Assembly: GCF_024626475.1 (NCBI RefSeq)
Contig: NZ_JANKHH010000001.1
Location: 456,281-520,280 of the forward strand
Direction: 5' to 3'
Source of the DNA: Parerythrobacter lacustris
GTDB lineage: Bacteria > Pseudomonadota > Alphaproteobacteria > Sphingomonadales > Sphingomonadaceae
Length of the DNA: 64,000 nucleotides
A program made the translations under genes and the position numbers. The notes below the pieces were generated by a model, which did not search any database, had not been told where the DNA came from, and was given only the letters and a program-made list of their open reading frames with translations. Below are positions 1 to 8,991 of the stretch, in pieces (the stretch's first letter is position 1; each line of letters opens with the position of its first letter).

Positions 1-39
1 CCTCGGGAAGCGCCACGCGCTCCCCGCTGTTCAGAGGGA

Positions 40-858
40 TCAGCGCAGCAACGAGAGAACGTTCTGCTGGCTCTGGTTGGCCTGTGCCAGCATCGCGGTC
101 GATGCCTGGCTCAGGATCTGCGCCTTGGCGAGCGCGGTCGTTTCGGCCGAGTAGTCGGTGTCGACGATCCGCGAACGTGCATCGCTGAGGTTGGTCGAAT
201 TGGTGGTCAGGTTGTTGATCGCCGATTCGAGCCGGTTCTGGCCGGCACCCAGCGTGGCGCGGGTGGCGCTGATGTCGTCGAGCGCATTGTCGACATTGGT
301 GATGGTGGTCGCCGCTGCCGTGGTGGAAGTGACGTCGAGTGCCGTGGCGGTCAGGTTCGTGCCGTCGATACCGACACTGGTGAGATCGACCGTGTTGGTC
401 GCGTCGGTCGCGATGGTCACGGTGACGTCGGTGCCCGCCGTGGTGCTGAACAGCGTCACGCCGTTGAACTCGGTGTTGGCGAGAATGTCGCTGATCTGCG
501 CCTGCAGCTCGTCCACTTCGGCATCCATGTAGCCGCGGTCGGAAGCCGAGTAGGTCTCCGTCTTCGACTGGACCGCCAGTTCACGCACGCGCTGCAGCAT
601 GTTGCTGACCTCGTCGAGCGCGCCTTCCGCCGTCTGCGCCAGCGCGATGCCGTCGTTGGCGTTGCGCACGCCCTGTTTCATCGCACGGATGTCGGCGGTC
701 ATGGTGGTCGAGATGGCGAGGCCTGCGGCGTCGTCCTTGGCGCCGTTGATGCGCTTGCCGGTCGACAGGCGTTCCATGGCGACGGCCTGCATGCGATCGG
801 CCATGCTCGAAGCATTGGAAGCGCGCAGGGCGCTGATGTTGGTATTGATAACGGCCAT
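40..858 (-). CDS. fliC: Flagellin
   Basis: Structural subunit of the flagellar filament, secreted through the flagellar export apparatus encoded beside it. The 272-residue product begins MAVINTNISALRAS and ends QQNVLSLLR, the hallmark N- and C-terminal D0/D1 helices that polymerise into the filament core. The middle, roughly residues 135-195, is short and Thr/Val/Ala-rich, so the exposed domain is minimal. An in-frame ATG 54 bases upstream exists, but the chosen ATG at 858 has a good AGGAG ribosome site and starts exactly at the conserved flagellin N terminus. It is transcribed divergently from the regulator gene at 1065. Its cap (fliD) and chaperone (fliS) lie at the far end of the cluster. 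Family assignment is certain; which flagellin paralogue it is cannot be told from one copy. Confidence 0.97.
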   Translation of the reverse strand: MAVINTNISALRASNASSMADRMQAVAMERLSTGKRINGAKDDAAGLAISTTMTADIRAMKQGVRNANDGIALAQTAEGALDEVSNMLQRVRELAVQSKTETYSASDRGYMDAEVDELQAQISDILANTEFNGVTLFSTTAGTDVTVTIATDATNTVDLTSVGIDGTNLTATALDVTSTTAAATTITNVDNALDDISATRATLGAGQNRLESAINNLTTNSTNLSDARSRIVDTDYSAETTALAKAQILSQASTAMLAQANQSQQNVLSLLR

Positions 859-1064
859 GATGGGTCTCCTGGTTGAATTCAGACTGGTCTGTGTCGCTGC
901 CGGCCTGGGCAATGGACCATGCCGGTTGACACCCCAAAGAGCGGCCAGAGGATCGCGGGTTTAAGGGCAATGAAAGCGAGGCAAGTGGCCGGAAGATAGG
1001 TACTTCTACCCGGTATTAACTTTAGCCTTCCTTGGCCGCTCGTGGGCCATTTCCCCCTTGAAAC

Positions 1065-2336
1065 ATGGTTTACGGGGGTCATCCGATGGTACGGGCAAAC
1101 AGCACCGATGCGGCACGGAAAAAACATTCCGGATTGGTGGAATACGCCGGGGCCATGCTCGCCAACTGGCCGGATGACAGCGAGATCGCCCTGGTGGATG
1201 CCGGGGCCGGACCGCCTTCCCCTCGTGGAGGACGGGCGATCGCATTGCGCCGCGCCGAATGCGGATCGATCGGGCGACAAGCCGATGGCCGGTATCTCCT
1301 GTGCTACGCTAAGAGCGACGAAACAGCCGCCCGGGCCGCGCTGGTTGCTGCCTGCGCGCACAATGGCATGCCGGTTGCCGCCGATACCGGCACGCTCGCC
1401 ATGCTCACCCTTGCCGCCCGCGTGGCGCAGAGCAATATTCCGGTGCTGGTCGAAGGACCGACCGGGACGGGCAAGGAAGTTCTCGCCCGGTTCCTCCATC
1501 GGGCGAGCGGACGGGCCGAGGCTCCGTTCGTAGCGGTCAATTGCGCCGCCATGCCCGAGGCCATGCTCGAAGCGATGCTGTTCGGCCACCGCAAGGGTGC
1601 CTTTACCGGTGCCAGCGAGGCGGCCGAAGGCTTCTTTCGCGCAGCGCACGGCGGCACCCTGTTGCTCGACGAACTGGGCGAGATGCCGCTGGCGCTGCAA
1701 GCCAAGCTTCTGCGCGCCTTGCAGGAGGGCGAGGTCGTGCCCCTGGGCGCGACCCAGCCGGTCAAGGTGGATGTGCGGGTGATTGCCTGCACCAACCGCA
1801 GCCTGCCCGACGAAGTGGCTGCAGGCCGCTTCCGGGAAGATCTATATTATCGCCTCGCGGTCTTTCCGCTCCGGCTCGATGCCTTGCGCGAACGGCGCGA
1901 CGATATCGCCCCGCTCGCCTTCGCCATGCTGCTGCGCCACGCGGAGATGAAGCAAGGTCCGCGCTGGATCGTGGCGGACGCGCTGTCCGCGCTCGAAGGG
2001 CACAGCTGGCCGGGCAATGTGCGCGAACTGGAGAATGTGATCCGCCGCGCGCTGGTGCTGGCCGGTACGGCGGAGCGGATCGAGGCCGAACATATCGTTT
2101 TCGACCGCCCCGTGGCCACCGTCGAGCAGGGTGAAGCCCCCGCCGCGATCGGCGACGGCAAGCTGCATGCCATCGCCCGCCATTCCGAGGCGAGGGCGAT
2201 CCTGGATACGCTCGACCGGCATGACGGTAATCGGCTGGCGACGGCGCGATCGCTCGGGATATCCGAACGCACGCTGCGCTACCGTCTCGCCTCGATGCGC
2301 GAGTCCGGCATGCTGGCCGCAGGAGGTGCGCGATGA
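1065..2336 (+). CDS. Sigma-54-dependent flagellar transcriptional regulator, FlbD-like
   Basis: Enhancer-binding activator expected to remodel sigma-54 RNA polymerase at flagellar promoters. The 423-residue protein has an N-terminal region of about 110 residues that does not show a convincing phospho-acceptor receiver. An AAA+ domain follows, with Walker A GPTGTGKE near residue 131, the sigma-54 contact loop GAFTGA near 178 and Walker B LLLDELGEM near 203. A Fis-type helix-turn-helix at the C terminus ends near SISERTLRYRL-like sequence (GISERTLRYRL). An in-frame ATG at 1086 is an alternative start. The gene overlaps fliE by 4 bases, so it heads the basal-body operon. Its position next to flagellin and fliE resembles FlbD of Caulobacter or FleQ-type regulators; orthology is inferred, so no symbol is assigned. 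Confidence 0.9.
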   Translation: MVYGGHPMVRANSTDAARKKHSGLVEYAGAMLANWPDDSEIALVDAGAGPPSPRGGRAIALRRAECGSIGRQADGRYLLCYAKSDETAARAALVAACAHNGMPVAADTGTLAMLTLAARVAQSNIPVLVEGPTGTGKEVLARFLHRASGRAEAPFVAVNCAAMPEAMLEAMLFGHRKGAFTGASEAAEGFFRAAHGGTLLLDELGEMPLALQAKLLRALQEGEVVPLGATQPVKVDVRVIACTNRSLPDEVAAGRFREDLYYRLAVFPLRLDALRERRDDIAPLAFAMLLRHAEMKQGPRWIVADALSALEGHSWPGNVRELENVIRRALVLAGTAERIEAEHIVFDRPVATVEQGEAPAAIGDGKLHAIARHSEARAILDTLDRHDGNRLATARSLGISERTLRYRLASMRESGMLAAGGAR

Positions 2337-2704
2337 GCGTGATCCCGCCCGCCGGCAGTGCCGGAGCCTTGCAGCAGGTGCTCGCACTGCGCCAACAGGT
2401 GCTGCAGCAGTCCGACGCCCTGCGCGGCCTGCGCGAGGCCGGGGCGACCGACGCCGCCGGACAGACCGCCTCCGCGCCCGCCGGTGGCGGCTTTGCCGAT
2501 ACGCTGCGCTCGACGCTCGAACAAGTGAACCAGGTCCAGGCGAAATCGGCCGACATCACCGCCGCTTACGAACGCGGCGAAGTGACCGATGTCGCGCAGG
2601 TGATGCTGGCGCGGCAGGAATCGAGCGTCGCCTTCGAGGCAACCCTGCAGGTGCGCAACAAGCTGCTCAGCGCGTATCAGGAAATCATGCGGATGGGGGT
2701 CTGA
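2333..2704 (+). CDS. fliE: Flagellar hook-basal body protein FliE
   Basis: FliE joins the MS ring to the proximal rod and is among the first proteins exported by the flagellar type III system. The 123-residue product has the usual layout: a variable N-terminal third, then a conserved C-terminal helical region including ADTLRSTLEQVNQ and QVRNKLLSAYQEIMRM. The ATG overlaps the upstream stop in an ATGA junction and is preceded by a near-perfect AGGAGGTG ribosome site, which settles the start. It lies 3 bases before fliF, its structural partner. Confidence 0.96.
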   Translation: MSVIPPAGSAGALQQVLALRQQVLQQSDALRGLREAGATDAAGQTASAPAGGGFADTLRSTLEQVNQVQAKSADITAAYERGEVTDVAQVMLARQESSVAFEATLQVRNKLLSAYQEIMRMGV

Positions 2705-2707
2705 TAG

Positions 2708-4345
2708 ATGGCCGAGTCCACCGCCCTTGCCCCGTCGCGGCTCGATGGAGGCGACCGCCTGTCCCTGTCCGATATGGGCGACAGTTTCGGTTCGCGCTTG
2801 CAGGGCCTGGCCGCGCAGCCTGCGATCCGGCGCGCACTGCCCGCGCTTGCGGGGGTCGGCCTGCTGGCGGGCGCAGCCGTGCTCTACCTCGCGCTGGCGA
2901 GCGAGCCGCAACGCGTGCTCTACACGACCCTTTCGGATGGCGAACGCGCTGCGGTGGTCAGCTCGCTGGAAACCGCCGGGATCGCGTTCGAGATCGACCC
3001 GGCAACGGGCATGCTGTCGGTGCCCGAAGACGAACTCTACCGCGCGCGCATGGTGGTCGCGGCGGACGGCGGGCTGGTGAGCCCGGACAATTCGATCGAA
3101 CTGCTCGATTCCATCCCCTTGGGTTCGAGCCGGACCCTTGAAGGGGAACGCCTGCGCAATGTGCGCGAGCAGGAACTGGTGCGGACGATCGAGGAAATCG
3201 ACAGCGTCGAGAGCGCGCGGGTCCATCTCGCTTCGCCCGAACGATCGGTCTTCGTGCGGGAGAATGTCGCCCCGAGCGCATCGGTGATGCTGCGGCTCGC
3301 GCGCGGACGCAGCCTGTCTCCCGACCAGGTCGCTGCGATCGTCAACCTCGTCGCCGGCTCGGTGCCCGGCCTCTCGGTCGCCGATGTGCGGGTGGCGGAC
3401 CAGCACGGCCGGTTGCTTTCTCAGACGGGAGGCGGAGCAGGCGATCATCTGGAACTGCAGCGGGCGTTCGAAGACAAGCTGCAATTGCAGGTGTCGCAAT
3501 TGCTCACCCCGCTGGTCGGGGCAGAGAACTTCTCCAGCCAGGTGCAGGTCGAACTCGACATGGCCGAGGTGACCAGCGCACGCGAAAGCTATGATGACAG
3601 CGGTGTGGTCCGGTCCGAAAGCCAGAGCTCGTCGAGCCAGGGCGGGGAGACGCTGGCAGGCGGCATCCCCGGCGCGACCAGTAACACGCCGCCGCCGGGT
3701 GCGACGCTCGAACAGGGCGCGCCGCAAGGTGGCCAGCCGAACGACTCCGCCAATCCGCAGTCGGGTCAGGAAAGCGCCCAGCGCGTTTATGAGGTTGGCC
3801 GCGAGGTCGCGGTCTCGTCGACCCGGCCGGGCGGTGTGCGGCGCATTACGGTGGCCGTCGTGCTCAGCGCCAAGGCCGTTCAGGCGATCAAGCCCGCCAC
3901 TGCGGCCCAGGTGCGCGAACTGGTCGAATCGGCTGTCGGAGCGAGCCTCGAGCGCGGCGACAAGGTGACGGTCATCGCCGGCGCATTCGACCCGGTAAAG
4001 GAAGAGGAGACGCCGTTCTACCAGACCGGCTGGTTCGACATGGCGATCCGCTATGGTTCGGGGCTGCTGGCGGTCCTCCTCGCCCTGCTGCTCGGGGTCC
4101 GTCCGATCCTCAAGGCGCTGCGCCGGGAGCGTGCGACCGATGAGGATGCGGACAACAGCAATGGCGAGCCCATAGCCGAAGCCGACGAACAGGCCGCAGC
4201 CGGTGCAACGCCCGTCTCGGCTCAGCAGACCGATCTGGGCGAGCAGGTCGACCTTGCCCGCCGCCTTGCGGCCGAACAGCCCGAGCGTGCCGTGGTGGCA
4301 TTGAAGCGGATGCTGGCTACTCCGGCCGAAGGGCGCGGCGCATGA
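2708..4345 (+). CDS. fliF: Flagellar MS-ring protein FliF
   Basis: Inner-membrane ring subunit on which the rotor and export gate assemble. The 545-residue protein has a first membrane helix near residues 47-66, a large periplasmic ring-building region (YscJ/FliF fold, from about residue 70), a low-complexity Ser/Gly/Gln/Pro-rich linker around residues 300-355, and a second membrane helix near residues 445-465. A cytoplasmic tail for FliG binding follows. Length and topology fit the family. The start has a purine-rich GGGGG site upstream, and the gene overlaps fliG by an ATGA junction, matching the stoichiometric FliF-FliG interaction. Confidence 0.97.
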   Translation: MAESTALAPSRLDGGDRLSLSDMGDSFGSRLQGLAAQPAIRRALPALAGVGLLAGAAVLYLALASEPQRVLYTTLSDGERAAVVSSLETAGIAFEIDPATGMLSVPEDELYRARMVVAADGGLVSPDNSIELLDSIPLGSSRTLEGERLRNVREQELVRTIEEIDSVESARVHLASPERSVFVRENVAPSASVMLRLARGRSLSPDQVAAIVNLVAGSVPGLSVADVRVADQHGRLLSQTGGGAGDHLELQRAFEDKLQLQVSQLLTPLVGAENFSSQVQVELDMAEVTSARESYDDSGVVRSESQSSSSQGGETLAGGIPGATSNTPPPGATLEQGAPQGGQPNDSANPQSGQESAQRVYEVGREVAVSSTRPGGVRRITVAVVLSAKAVQAIKPATAAQVRELVESAVGASLERGDKVTVIAGAFDPVKEEETPFYQTGWFDMAIRYGSGLLAVLLALLLGVRPILKALRRERATDEDADNSNGEPIAEADEQAAAGATPVSAQQTDLGEQVDLARRLAAEQPERAVVALKRMLATPAEGRGA

Positions 4346-5346
4346 CTGCCTCCGCCCAGCTCTGCAACGCCGATCGCGCGGCTGTCATTCTGATGCTGAT
4401 GGACGACGAGGAGGCGGTCGACCTTCTCGGGCGTCTGGAGCCGGAAGAATTGCAGCTGATCGGCCAGAAGATGGTCGCGCTGGGCGATGTCGGTCCGGAG
4501 CGGATCGCGGGTGCGATCGAAGGCTTCGTCCGGCTGGCAGACGACAGGACCCTCCCGGCGCAAGACCGCCCGGCGCAGCTGCGCGAGCGGATGAACCGCG
4601 CGCTGGGCGAGGTGAAGGCCGAATCGATGATGCAGCGTATCGGCACCGAGGAGCGGGCGCGCTCGCTGGAGATTGCGCGCTGGCTCGCGCCCTCGGTGCT
4701 GGTCGGGCTGGTCGAGGGCGAGCACCCCCAGGCCATCGCCGTTCTGCTGTTGCTGCTGGAGGCCGAACCCGCGGCGGAACTTCTCTCGCTGCTGCCACCA
4801 GCACTGCAACCCGATCTCGTCGAACGGATCGCGCGGATGCGGCAGGTGTCCGGACTGGCCCTTGAGTTGCTCGAAGAAGTTCTGACCGAACGGATATCCC
4901 GCAAGTTCGGCCGCGCCGCGATCGAGCTGGGCGGCGCGCGCGAGGCTGCCGAGCTGATCAACCTCTCTGCTCGCCCGGTCGGGGCGACGGTCATGCCGGC
5001 GATCGCAGGCAGGGACGCCGCGCTCGCCAAGGCGATCGAAGCGGAGATGTTCACCTTCGAGATGCTGTTCGCTCTCGATGCCATGGCGATGGGGCGCCTG
5101 CTGCGCGATGTCGAGAACGAGGTTCTGGTCGATGCGATGAAGGGGCTCGAGGAAGAGCAGCGCGAGCCGTTCTTCGCCGCCATGTCCAGCCGCGCGGCGG
5201 ACGGGGTGCGCGACGAAATCGAAATGCGCGGCCGTGTGAAGCGGGAAGATGTCGTGCGGGCCCAAACGGCGATCATCGCCATCGCGCGCCGCCTGGCGGA
5301 CGATGGCGAAATCAGTCTCGGAGCGGACGATGGCGAGTTCGTTTGA
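4342..5346 (+). CDS. fliG: Flagellar motor switch protein FliG
   Basis: Cytoplasmic C-ring protein that transmits torque from the stator to the rotor. The 334-residue product shows the FliG middle-domain signature EGEHPQAIA near residue 130 and a charged C-terminal torque domain (LLRDVENEVLVDAMKGLEEE). The N-terminal domain begins NADRAAVILMLMDDEEA, which fits FliF-tail binding. It overlaps both fliF and fliH, so translation is probably coupled along the C-ring and export-ATPase genes. Confidence 0.96.
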   Translation: MTASAQLCNADRAAVILMLMDDEEAVDLLGRLEPEELQLIGQKMVALGDVGPERIAGAIEGFVRLADDRTLPAQDRPAQLRERMNRALGEVKAESMMQRIGTEERARSLEIARWLAPSVLVGLVEGEHPQAIAVLLLLLEAEPAAELLSLLPPALQPDLVERIARMRQVSGLALELLEEVLTERISRKFGRAAIELGGAREAAELINLSARPVGATVMPAIAGRDAALAKAIEAEMFTFEMLFALDAMAMGRLLRDVENEVLVDAMKGLEEEQREPFFAAMSSRAADGVRDEIEMRGRVKREDVVRAQTAIIAIARRLADDGEISLGADDGEFV

Positions 5347-5968
5347 ATCGCTTTTCGGCGGTACCGCTGCGCTGGACGCATCCCGCTCGCCTGCTCCGGC
5401 AACGGGTGCATGGTTCGCACGGATTGCGGACGATCAGACATTTCGCCCGCTCGCCCATTTTGGACAGCGGAGCGCTACCGCCGCGACCCCTGCCGCTCCC
5501 GATCCCATCGACGCCGTCACTGCCGACGCCTTGGCCGACGCGGAAGCGCGCGGCAGACAAGCGGCGTTGGCGGAAATGGCGAACGAGGGAGCGGCAAGGG
5601 CGGCCCTGAAGCTGTCGCTCCAGCGGCTCGACGACAATCTGCAGGAGGAACTCGGTCTCCGCATTGCCGAGACGGTCGCCGCCCTGTGCGAACATACAAT
5701 CGCGCCGCTCGCAATCGACCGGTCGGCCTTGCGGGCGCGCGGCCTTGCTGCAGCCGCGCTGCTGCGCGAGGGAATCGAAGCAACCTGCCTGCGCTTGCAT
5801 CCCGACGATATACCGCTGCTCGATGAAGACTTCGCTGCCCGCTGGCCGATCGAGGCCGATGCGCGGCTCGAGCGCGGCACCCTCCAGTTCGATACCGCCG
5901 AAGGGGCGGTGCGCGACGGGCCGGCGGAATGGCGCGCGGCTCTGCATGAGGCGCTCGGACTGTGCTGA
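5330..5968 (+). CDS. fliH: Flagellar export ATPase regulator FliH
   Basis: Likely negative regulator and stator of the FliI export ATPase. The open frame extends 27 codons upstream into fliG, but the ATG at 5330 (MASSFESLFGG) is preceded by a GGAG site and gives a normal 212-residue protein. The sequence is Ala/Arg-rich with a predicted helical, coiled-coil-like middle (about residues 65-110) and a C-terminal globular region typical of FliH/YscL. Sequence conservation in this family is low, so the call rests partly on position between fliG and fliI. Confidence 0.85.
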   Translation: MASSFESLFGGTAALDASRSPAPATGAWFARIADDQTFRPLAHFGQRSATAATPAAPDPIDAVTADALADAEARGRQAALAEMANEGAARAALKLSLQRLDDNLQEELGLRIAETVAALCEHTIAPLAIDRSALRARGLAAAALLREGIEATCLRLHPDDIPLLDEDFAARWPIEADARLERGTLQFDTAEGAVRDGPAEWRAALHEALGLC

Positions 5969-7311
5969 GCCTGCTCGAAGGGGAGCTGGCGCGGATGCGC
6001 AGCGCGGCGAGCGCGCTCGATTTCGCGCCCAGGCGTCTCGGCCGGATCGTCAGCTGCGACGGCGGGCTGATCGGCGTCTCGGGGCTCGATGCGCCGATCG
6101 GGACCCTGTGCCGGGCGGAAGCAGCGCCGGGTCATGAGGCTCCGGCGGCCGAAGTGATCGGATTTCGCGGAGGATTGAGCCTGATGATGTTGCTGGGCGA
6201 CACGGTGCGCCTGCAACCGGGCGCACTGGTCCGAGCCGAAGGCCATCCGGGCATCGTGCGGGTCGGTGAAGATTTCCTCGGCCGCGCGGTCGATGCGCTG
6301 GGGCGACCGATCGACGGTCTCGCGCCGCTGAAGGCAAGCCAGGAATGGCCGCTGGACGGGGTGCGCGAAATGACGCTCGACCGGGCGTCGGTGATCGAGC
6401 CATTCGACTGCGGCATCCGCGCGATCAATGCGCTGGCAACGCTCGGGGTCGGCCAGCGGGTCGGAATCATCGCCGGATCGGGCGTGGGCAAGTCGACCCT
6501 GCTCGACATGGTGCTGCGAGGATCGGAATGCGACATCGTCGTCGTCGGCCTGATCGGCGAGCGTGCGCGCGAGGTTTCCGATTTCATCGGTCGGCATATG
6601 CGCGGGGAGCGCCGCCGCCGGACCGTCCTTGTCGCGGTTCCCTCCGACCACGCGGCAAACCTGCGGCTGCGCGGCGCGCAGTTCGCCACCTCGCTGGCCG
6701 AATATTACCGGGCGCAGGGCAAGCGCGTGCTGCTGGTGCTCGATAGCCTCACCCGCGTGGCGCACGCCGCGCGCGAGCTGGCGCTGTCGCTGGGTGAAAC
6801 CGGCGCATGGCGCGGCTACCCCCCTTCATCGCTGGCGGTGCTGACAAAGCTGATCGAGCGTGCCGGGAATTCGCACCGCAGCGGCGGATCGATCACCGGG
6901 ATCTACTCGGTGCTGGCGGACGGTGATGACCAGACAGACCCGGTGGTCGATACGGCGCGCGCAATCCTCGACGGGCATATTGTGCTCAGCCGCGAAATCG
7001 CCCGGCGCGGCCGCTACCCGGCATTCGATATGCCCGCATCGCTCAGCCGGGTAATGGCCGATCTGGTCGATCCGGACCATCGCCGCAACGCCGATGCTTT
7101 GCGCGCGCTGATTGCCGCGCACGAGAGTAACCGCGACCTGCTGATGATGGGGGCCTATCGCGCCGGAAGCGATCCGCTGCTCGACCGCGCGCTCGCCCTG
7201 CAGGGGCCGATCGAGGCCTTTCTGTCACAGGAACAGTTCGACCGGATTTCATTGGGCGAAAGCGTCGCGACGATGGCCGGGATCATGGAGACAACCGATG
7301 CCGCGCCGTAA
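5962..7311 (+). CDS. fliI: Flagellum-specific export ATPase FliI
   Basis: Soluble F1-beta-like ATPase that energises and primes export of rod, hook and filament proteins. The 449-residue protein carries Walker A GSGVGKST near residue 172, the family-typical GRAVDALGRPIDG before it, and a Walker B region VLLVLDSLTRVAHAARE. It starts with GTG at 5962 inside the fliH stop region. The overlap suggests coupled synthesis with its partner FliH. Confidence 0.97.
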   Translation: MLSLLEGELARMRSAASALDFAPRRLGRIVSCDGGLIGVSGLDAPIGTLCRAEAAPGHEAPAAEVIGFRGGLSLMMLLGDTVRLQPGALVRAEGHPGIVRVGEDFLGRAVDALGRPIDGLAPLKASQEWPLDGVREMTLDRASVIEPFDCGIRAINALATLGVGQRVGIIAGSGVGKSTLLDMVLRGSECDIVVVGLIGERAREVSDFIGRHMRGERRRRTVLVAVPSDHAANLRLRGAQFATSLAEYYRAQGKRVLLVLDSLTRVAHAARELALSLGETGAWRGYPPSSLAVLTKLIERAGNSHRSGGSITGIYSVLADGDDQTDPVVDTARAILDGHIVLSREIARRGRYPAFDMPASLSRVMADLVDPDHRRNADALRALIAAHESNRDLLMMGAYRAGSDPLLDRALALQGPIEAFLSQEQFDRISLGESVATMAGIMETTDAAP

Positions 7312-7714
7312 GCTCGAGCTGCTCGAACGCCTAGCGCGGCTGCAGAAGGTCGAGCGTCTATGTGCCGCTACGCAAGCCGCCGAGGCGCAGGCGGTCCATC
7401 GCAAACTGGAAGCGCTCCATCTGCGCAGCACTGCGGTCGCGAGCGGCATCGGCGCATGGCGTTTGGCGATGAGCGGCGACGACTTCGCCCGCCAAGTCAC
7501 TTTCGCCGGCGGGGTGCAGCGGATCTGCAGCGCAACCGCCGAGGAATCGCGCAAGGCCGAGCGCGAAGCGCAAGATGCGCTGGTCACGCTGCGCCAGGCC
7601 GAGCGGCGTCACGACCTGGTCGGCGAGCAGGTCGCGGCGCAGCAATCCCGGATCGCCACCATCGTCGAGGTCCGCGAAGTGACCGGTCTGGCACGAAACT
7701 TGAAGAGCCGCTGA
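7298..7714 (+). CDS. fliJ: FliJ-like flagellar export chaperone
   Basis: A 138-residue, almost entirely helical protein rich in Arg, Ala, Glu and Gln, with heptad-like spacing throughout, as expected for FliJ, the coiled-coil stalk protein that links the FliI ring to FlhA. It overlaps fliI by 14 bases and precedes fliK, the standard fliJ position. Sequence motifs in this family are weak, so the call depends on size, coiled-coil character and synteny. Confidence 0.8.
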   Translation: MPRRKLELLERLARLQKVERLCAATQAAEAQAVHRKLEALHLRSTAVASGIGAWRLAMSGDDFARQVTFAGGVQRICSATAEESRKAEREAQDALVTLRQAERRHDLVGEQVAAQQSRIATIVEVREVTGLARNLKSR

Positions 7715-7747
7715 CATGTCCAGCCGAACCACAAGGGGTGCAGCAAG

Positions 7748-8971
7748 GTGAGCCCGATTTCGACCAGCCCTGCGATCTCCGGGCTACCCCTCGCGCCTTC
7801 CGGTGCGACGGCTGCTCTCGCCGTAAGCGATGCCTTGCCCAACCTGTTTTCGCTCGCGCTGGGCGGCACCGCGGCGGGTGAGGCAGGGGCGGAATCCCTC
7901 ACCGGAACAACGGGAGAGGGCAACGAGCCACCGCCCGGCGGCAAGCTCTTGCCGGTCACAAGCGGCAACGGGTTGCCGCCCATGTCGGCCGGTCCGATTG
8001 CGCCGAATAATGCGAAGGCGTCCGCCCCGGTGGACGCAGGGACGATCGACCGGCACGGTGCCGGGGATTCGACAGGCGATGCGAGCGCAGGCTCGGTCTC
8101 CGCCGATGCCGCGGTGGACCAAGGCTCGCCGCCCCCCGAACCACCGGCAACGACAGCTCCGGTGTCCGTGCTGCCGGTTCTGCTCGCTGATCTGGCGGGA
8201 GCCTCGCTCCCTGCCGGTCAAACACCCGCCGACCCGGCAGCAGCGATTGTGCCGGGCACGATGGCATCTGGCGATCCGGGGCAGAGCCCGACCGACGAGG
8301 CAAGCAGCGTCGCAGTTTCGGCTGCCTCCCTGCCCAAAGCGGTTCCGGCCGCAGTTGCCCCGTCTTCCCCAGAGCCGGAGGCGACCGATGACGCCACGGT
8401 GCAGCCGAAAGATCCCCGACAGGCGCCGACACTTCCGGCCGCAGCTTCCGCCGGGACCACGGCGGTGTCCATTCAGCCCATCGCGTCCACTCCTCCGCCC
8501 GGCCCCGCTGCTCCCCAGGCAGGCCCGGTGCCCGGCGATCCGCCTGCGGTCCCGCGTCACGAATTCGCGCAATTGGTCGAGAAATTGGCGGAGGCCCGCG
8601 AATGGGCCCGGCCTGGACGGGCGGAAATGCAGCTTGCGCATCGCGAGTTCGGGCCGGTGTCGATGCAGTTTGAAATCAACGGTCAGGCGCTGAAGGTGGC
8701 ACTGTCCAGCCCGCACAGCGGGTTCGTCGCCGCCGCCCAAGCCGCCATGGCGGACGGGCCGCGCAGCGACAGTGGTGGACCACGGCAAGATAGCGCCGCG
8801 CCGTTCCACCATCCGGGGTCCGGCCAGTCCCCGACCACCGATGCCCAGACCCAGCGTCAGCAGGGACAGGCCCCGTATCGCCGCGAGCGTCCCGAGGGAG
8901 AGCCCCTTTCCCGTCATGACAACCAGGAATCAGCGCCCCGCCGGACCGATGCGGGCGGCCTGTTCGCCTGA
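7748..8971 (+). CDS. fliK: Flagellar hook-length control protein FliK
   Basis: Secreted ruler that measures hook length and triggers the substrate switch in FlhB. The 407-residue product has a long low-complexity region (about residues 15-275) rich in Ala, Pro, Ser, Thr and Gly, then a conserved C-terminal domain (residues 275-345) containing AEMQLAHREFGPVSMQFEI and QALKVALSSPHSGF, typical of the FliK hook-control domain. The tail is Gln/Arg-rich and polar. The start is GTG at 7748 after a CAAGGGG/CAAGG purine-rich stretch. The disordered N-terminal half is normal for the family. Confidence 0.9.
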   Translation: MSPISTSPAISGLPLAPSGATAALAVSDALPNLFSLALGGTAAGEAGAESLTGTTGEGNEPPPGGKLLPVTSGNGLPPMSAGPIAPNNAKASAPVDAGTIDRHGAGDSTGDASAGSVSADAAVDQGSPPPEPPATTAPVSVLPVLLADLAGASLPAGQTPADPAAAIVPGTMASGDPGQSPTDEASSVAVSAASLPKAVPAAVAPSSPEPEATDDATVQPKDPRQAPTLPAAASAGTTAVSIQPIASTPPPGPAAPQAGPVPGDPPAVPRHEFAQLVEKLAEAREWARPGRAEMQLAHREFGPVSMQFEINGQALKVALSSPHSGFVAAAQAAMADGPRSDSGGPRQDSAAPFHHPGSGQSPTTDAQTQRQQGQAPYRRERPEGEPLSRHDNQESAPRRTDAGGLFA

Positions 8972-8991
8972 GCCGCCAGAGGAGACGAAAA

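Noticed and set aside
56-65. AGAACGTTCT palindrome resembling the LacI-type sites
   Set aside because: It falls in the 3' coding part of flagellin, far from any promoter, and lacks the flanking TGGG/CTCA pattern.
859-1064. Sigma-54 promoter candidates between flagellin and the regulator gene
   Set aside because: On the plus strand a GG-N10-GC pair exists near 1037-1050 but lacks the TT before GC; on the minus strand the nearest candidate has 11 bases between GG and GC. Neither is good enough to annotate.
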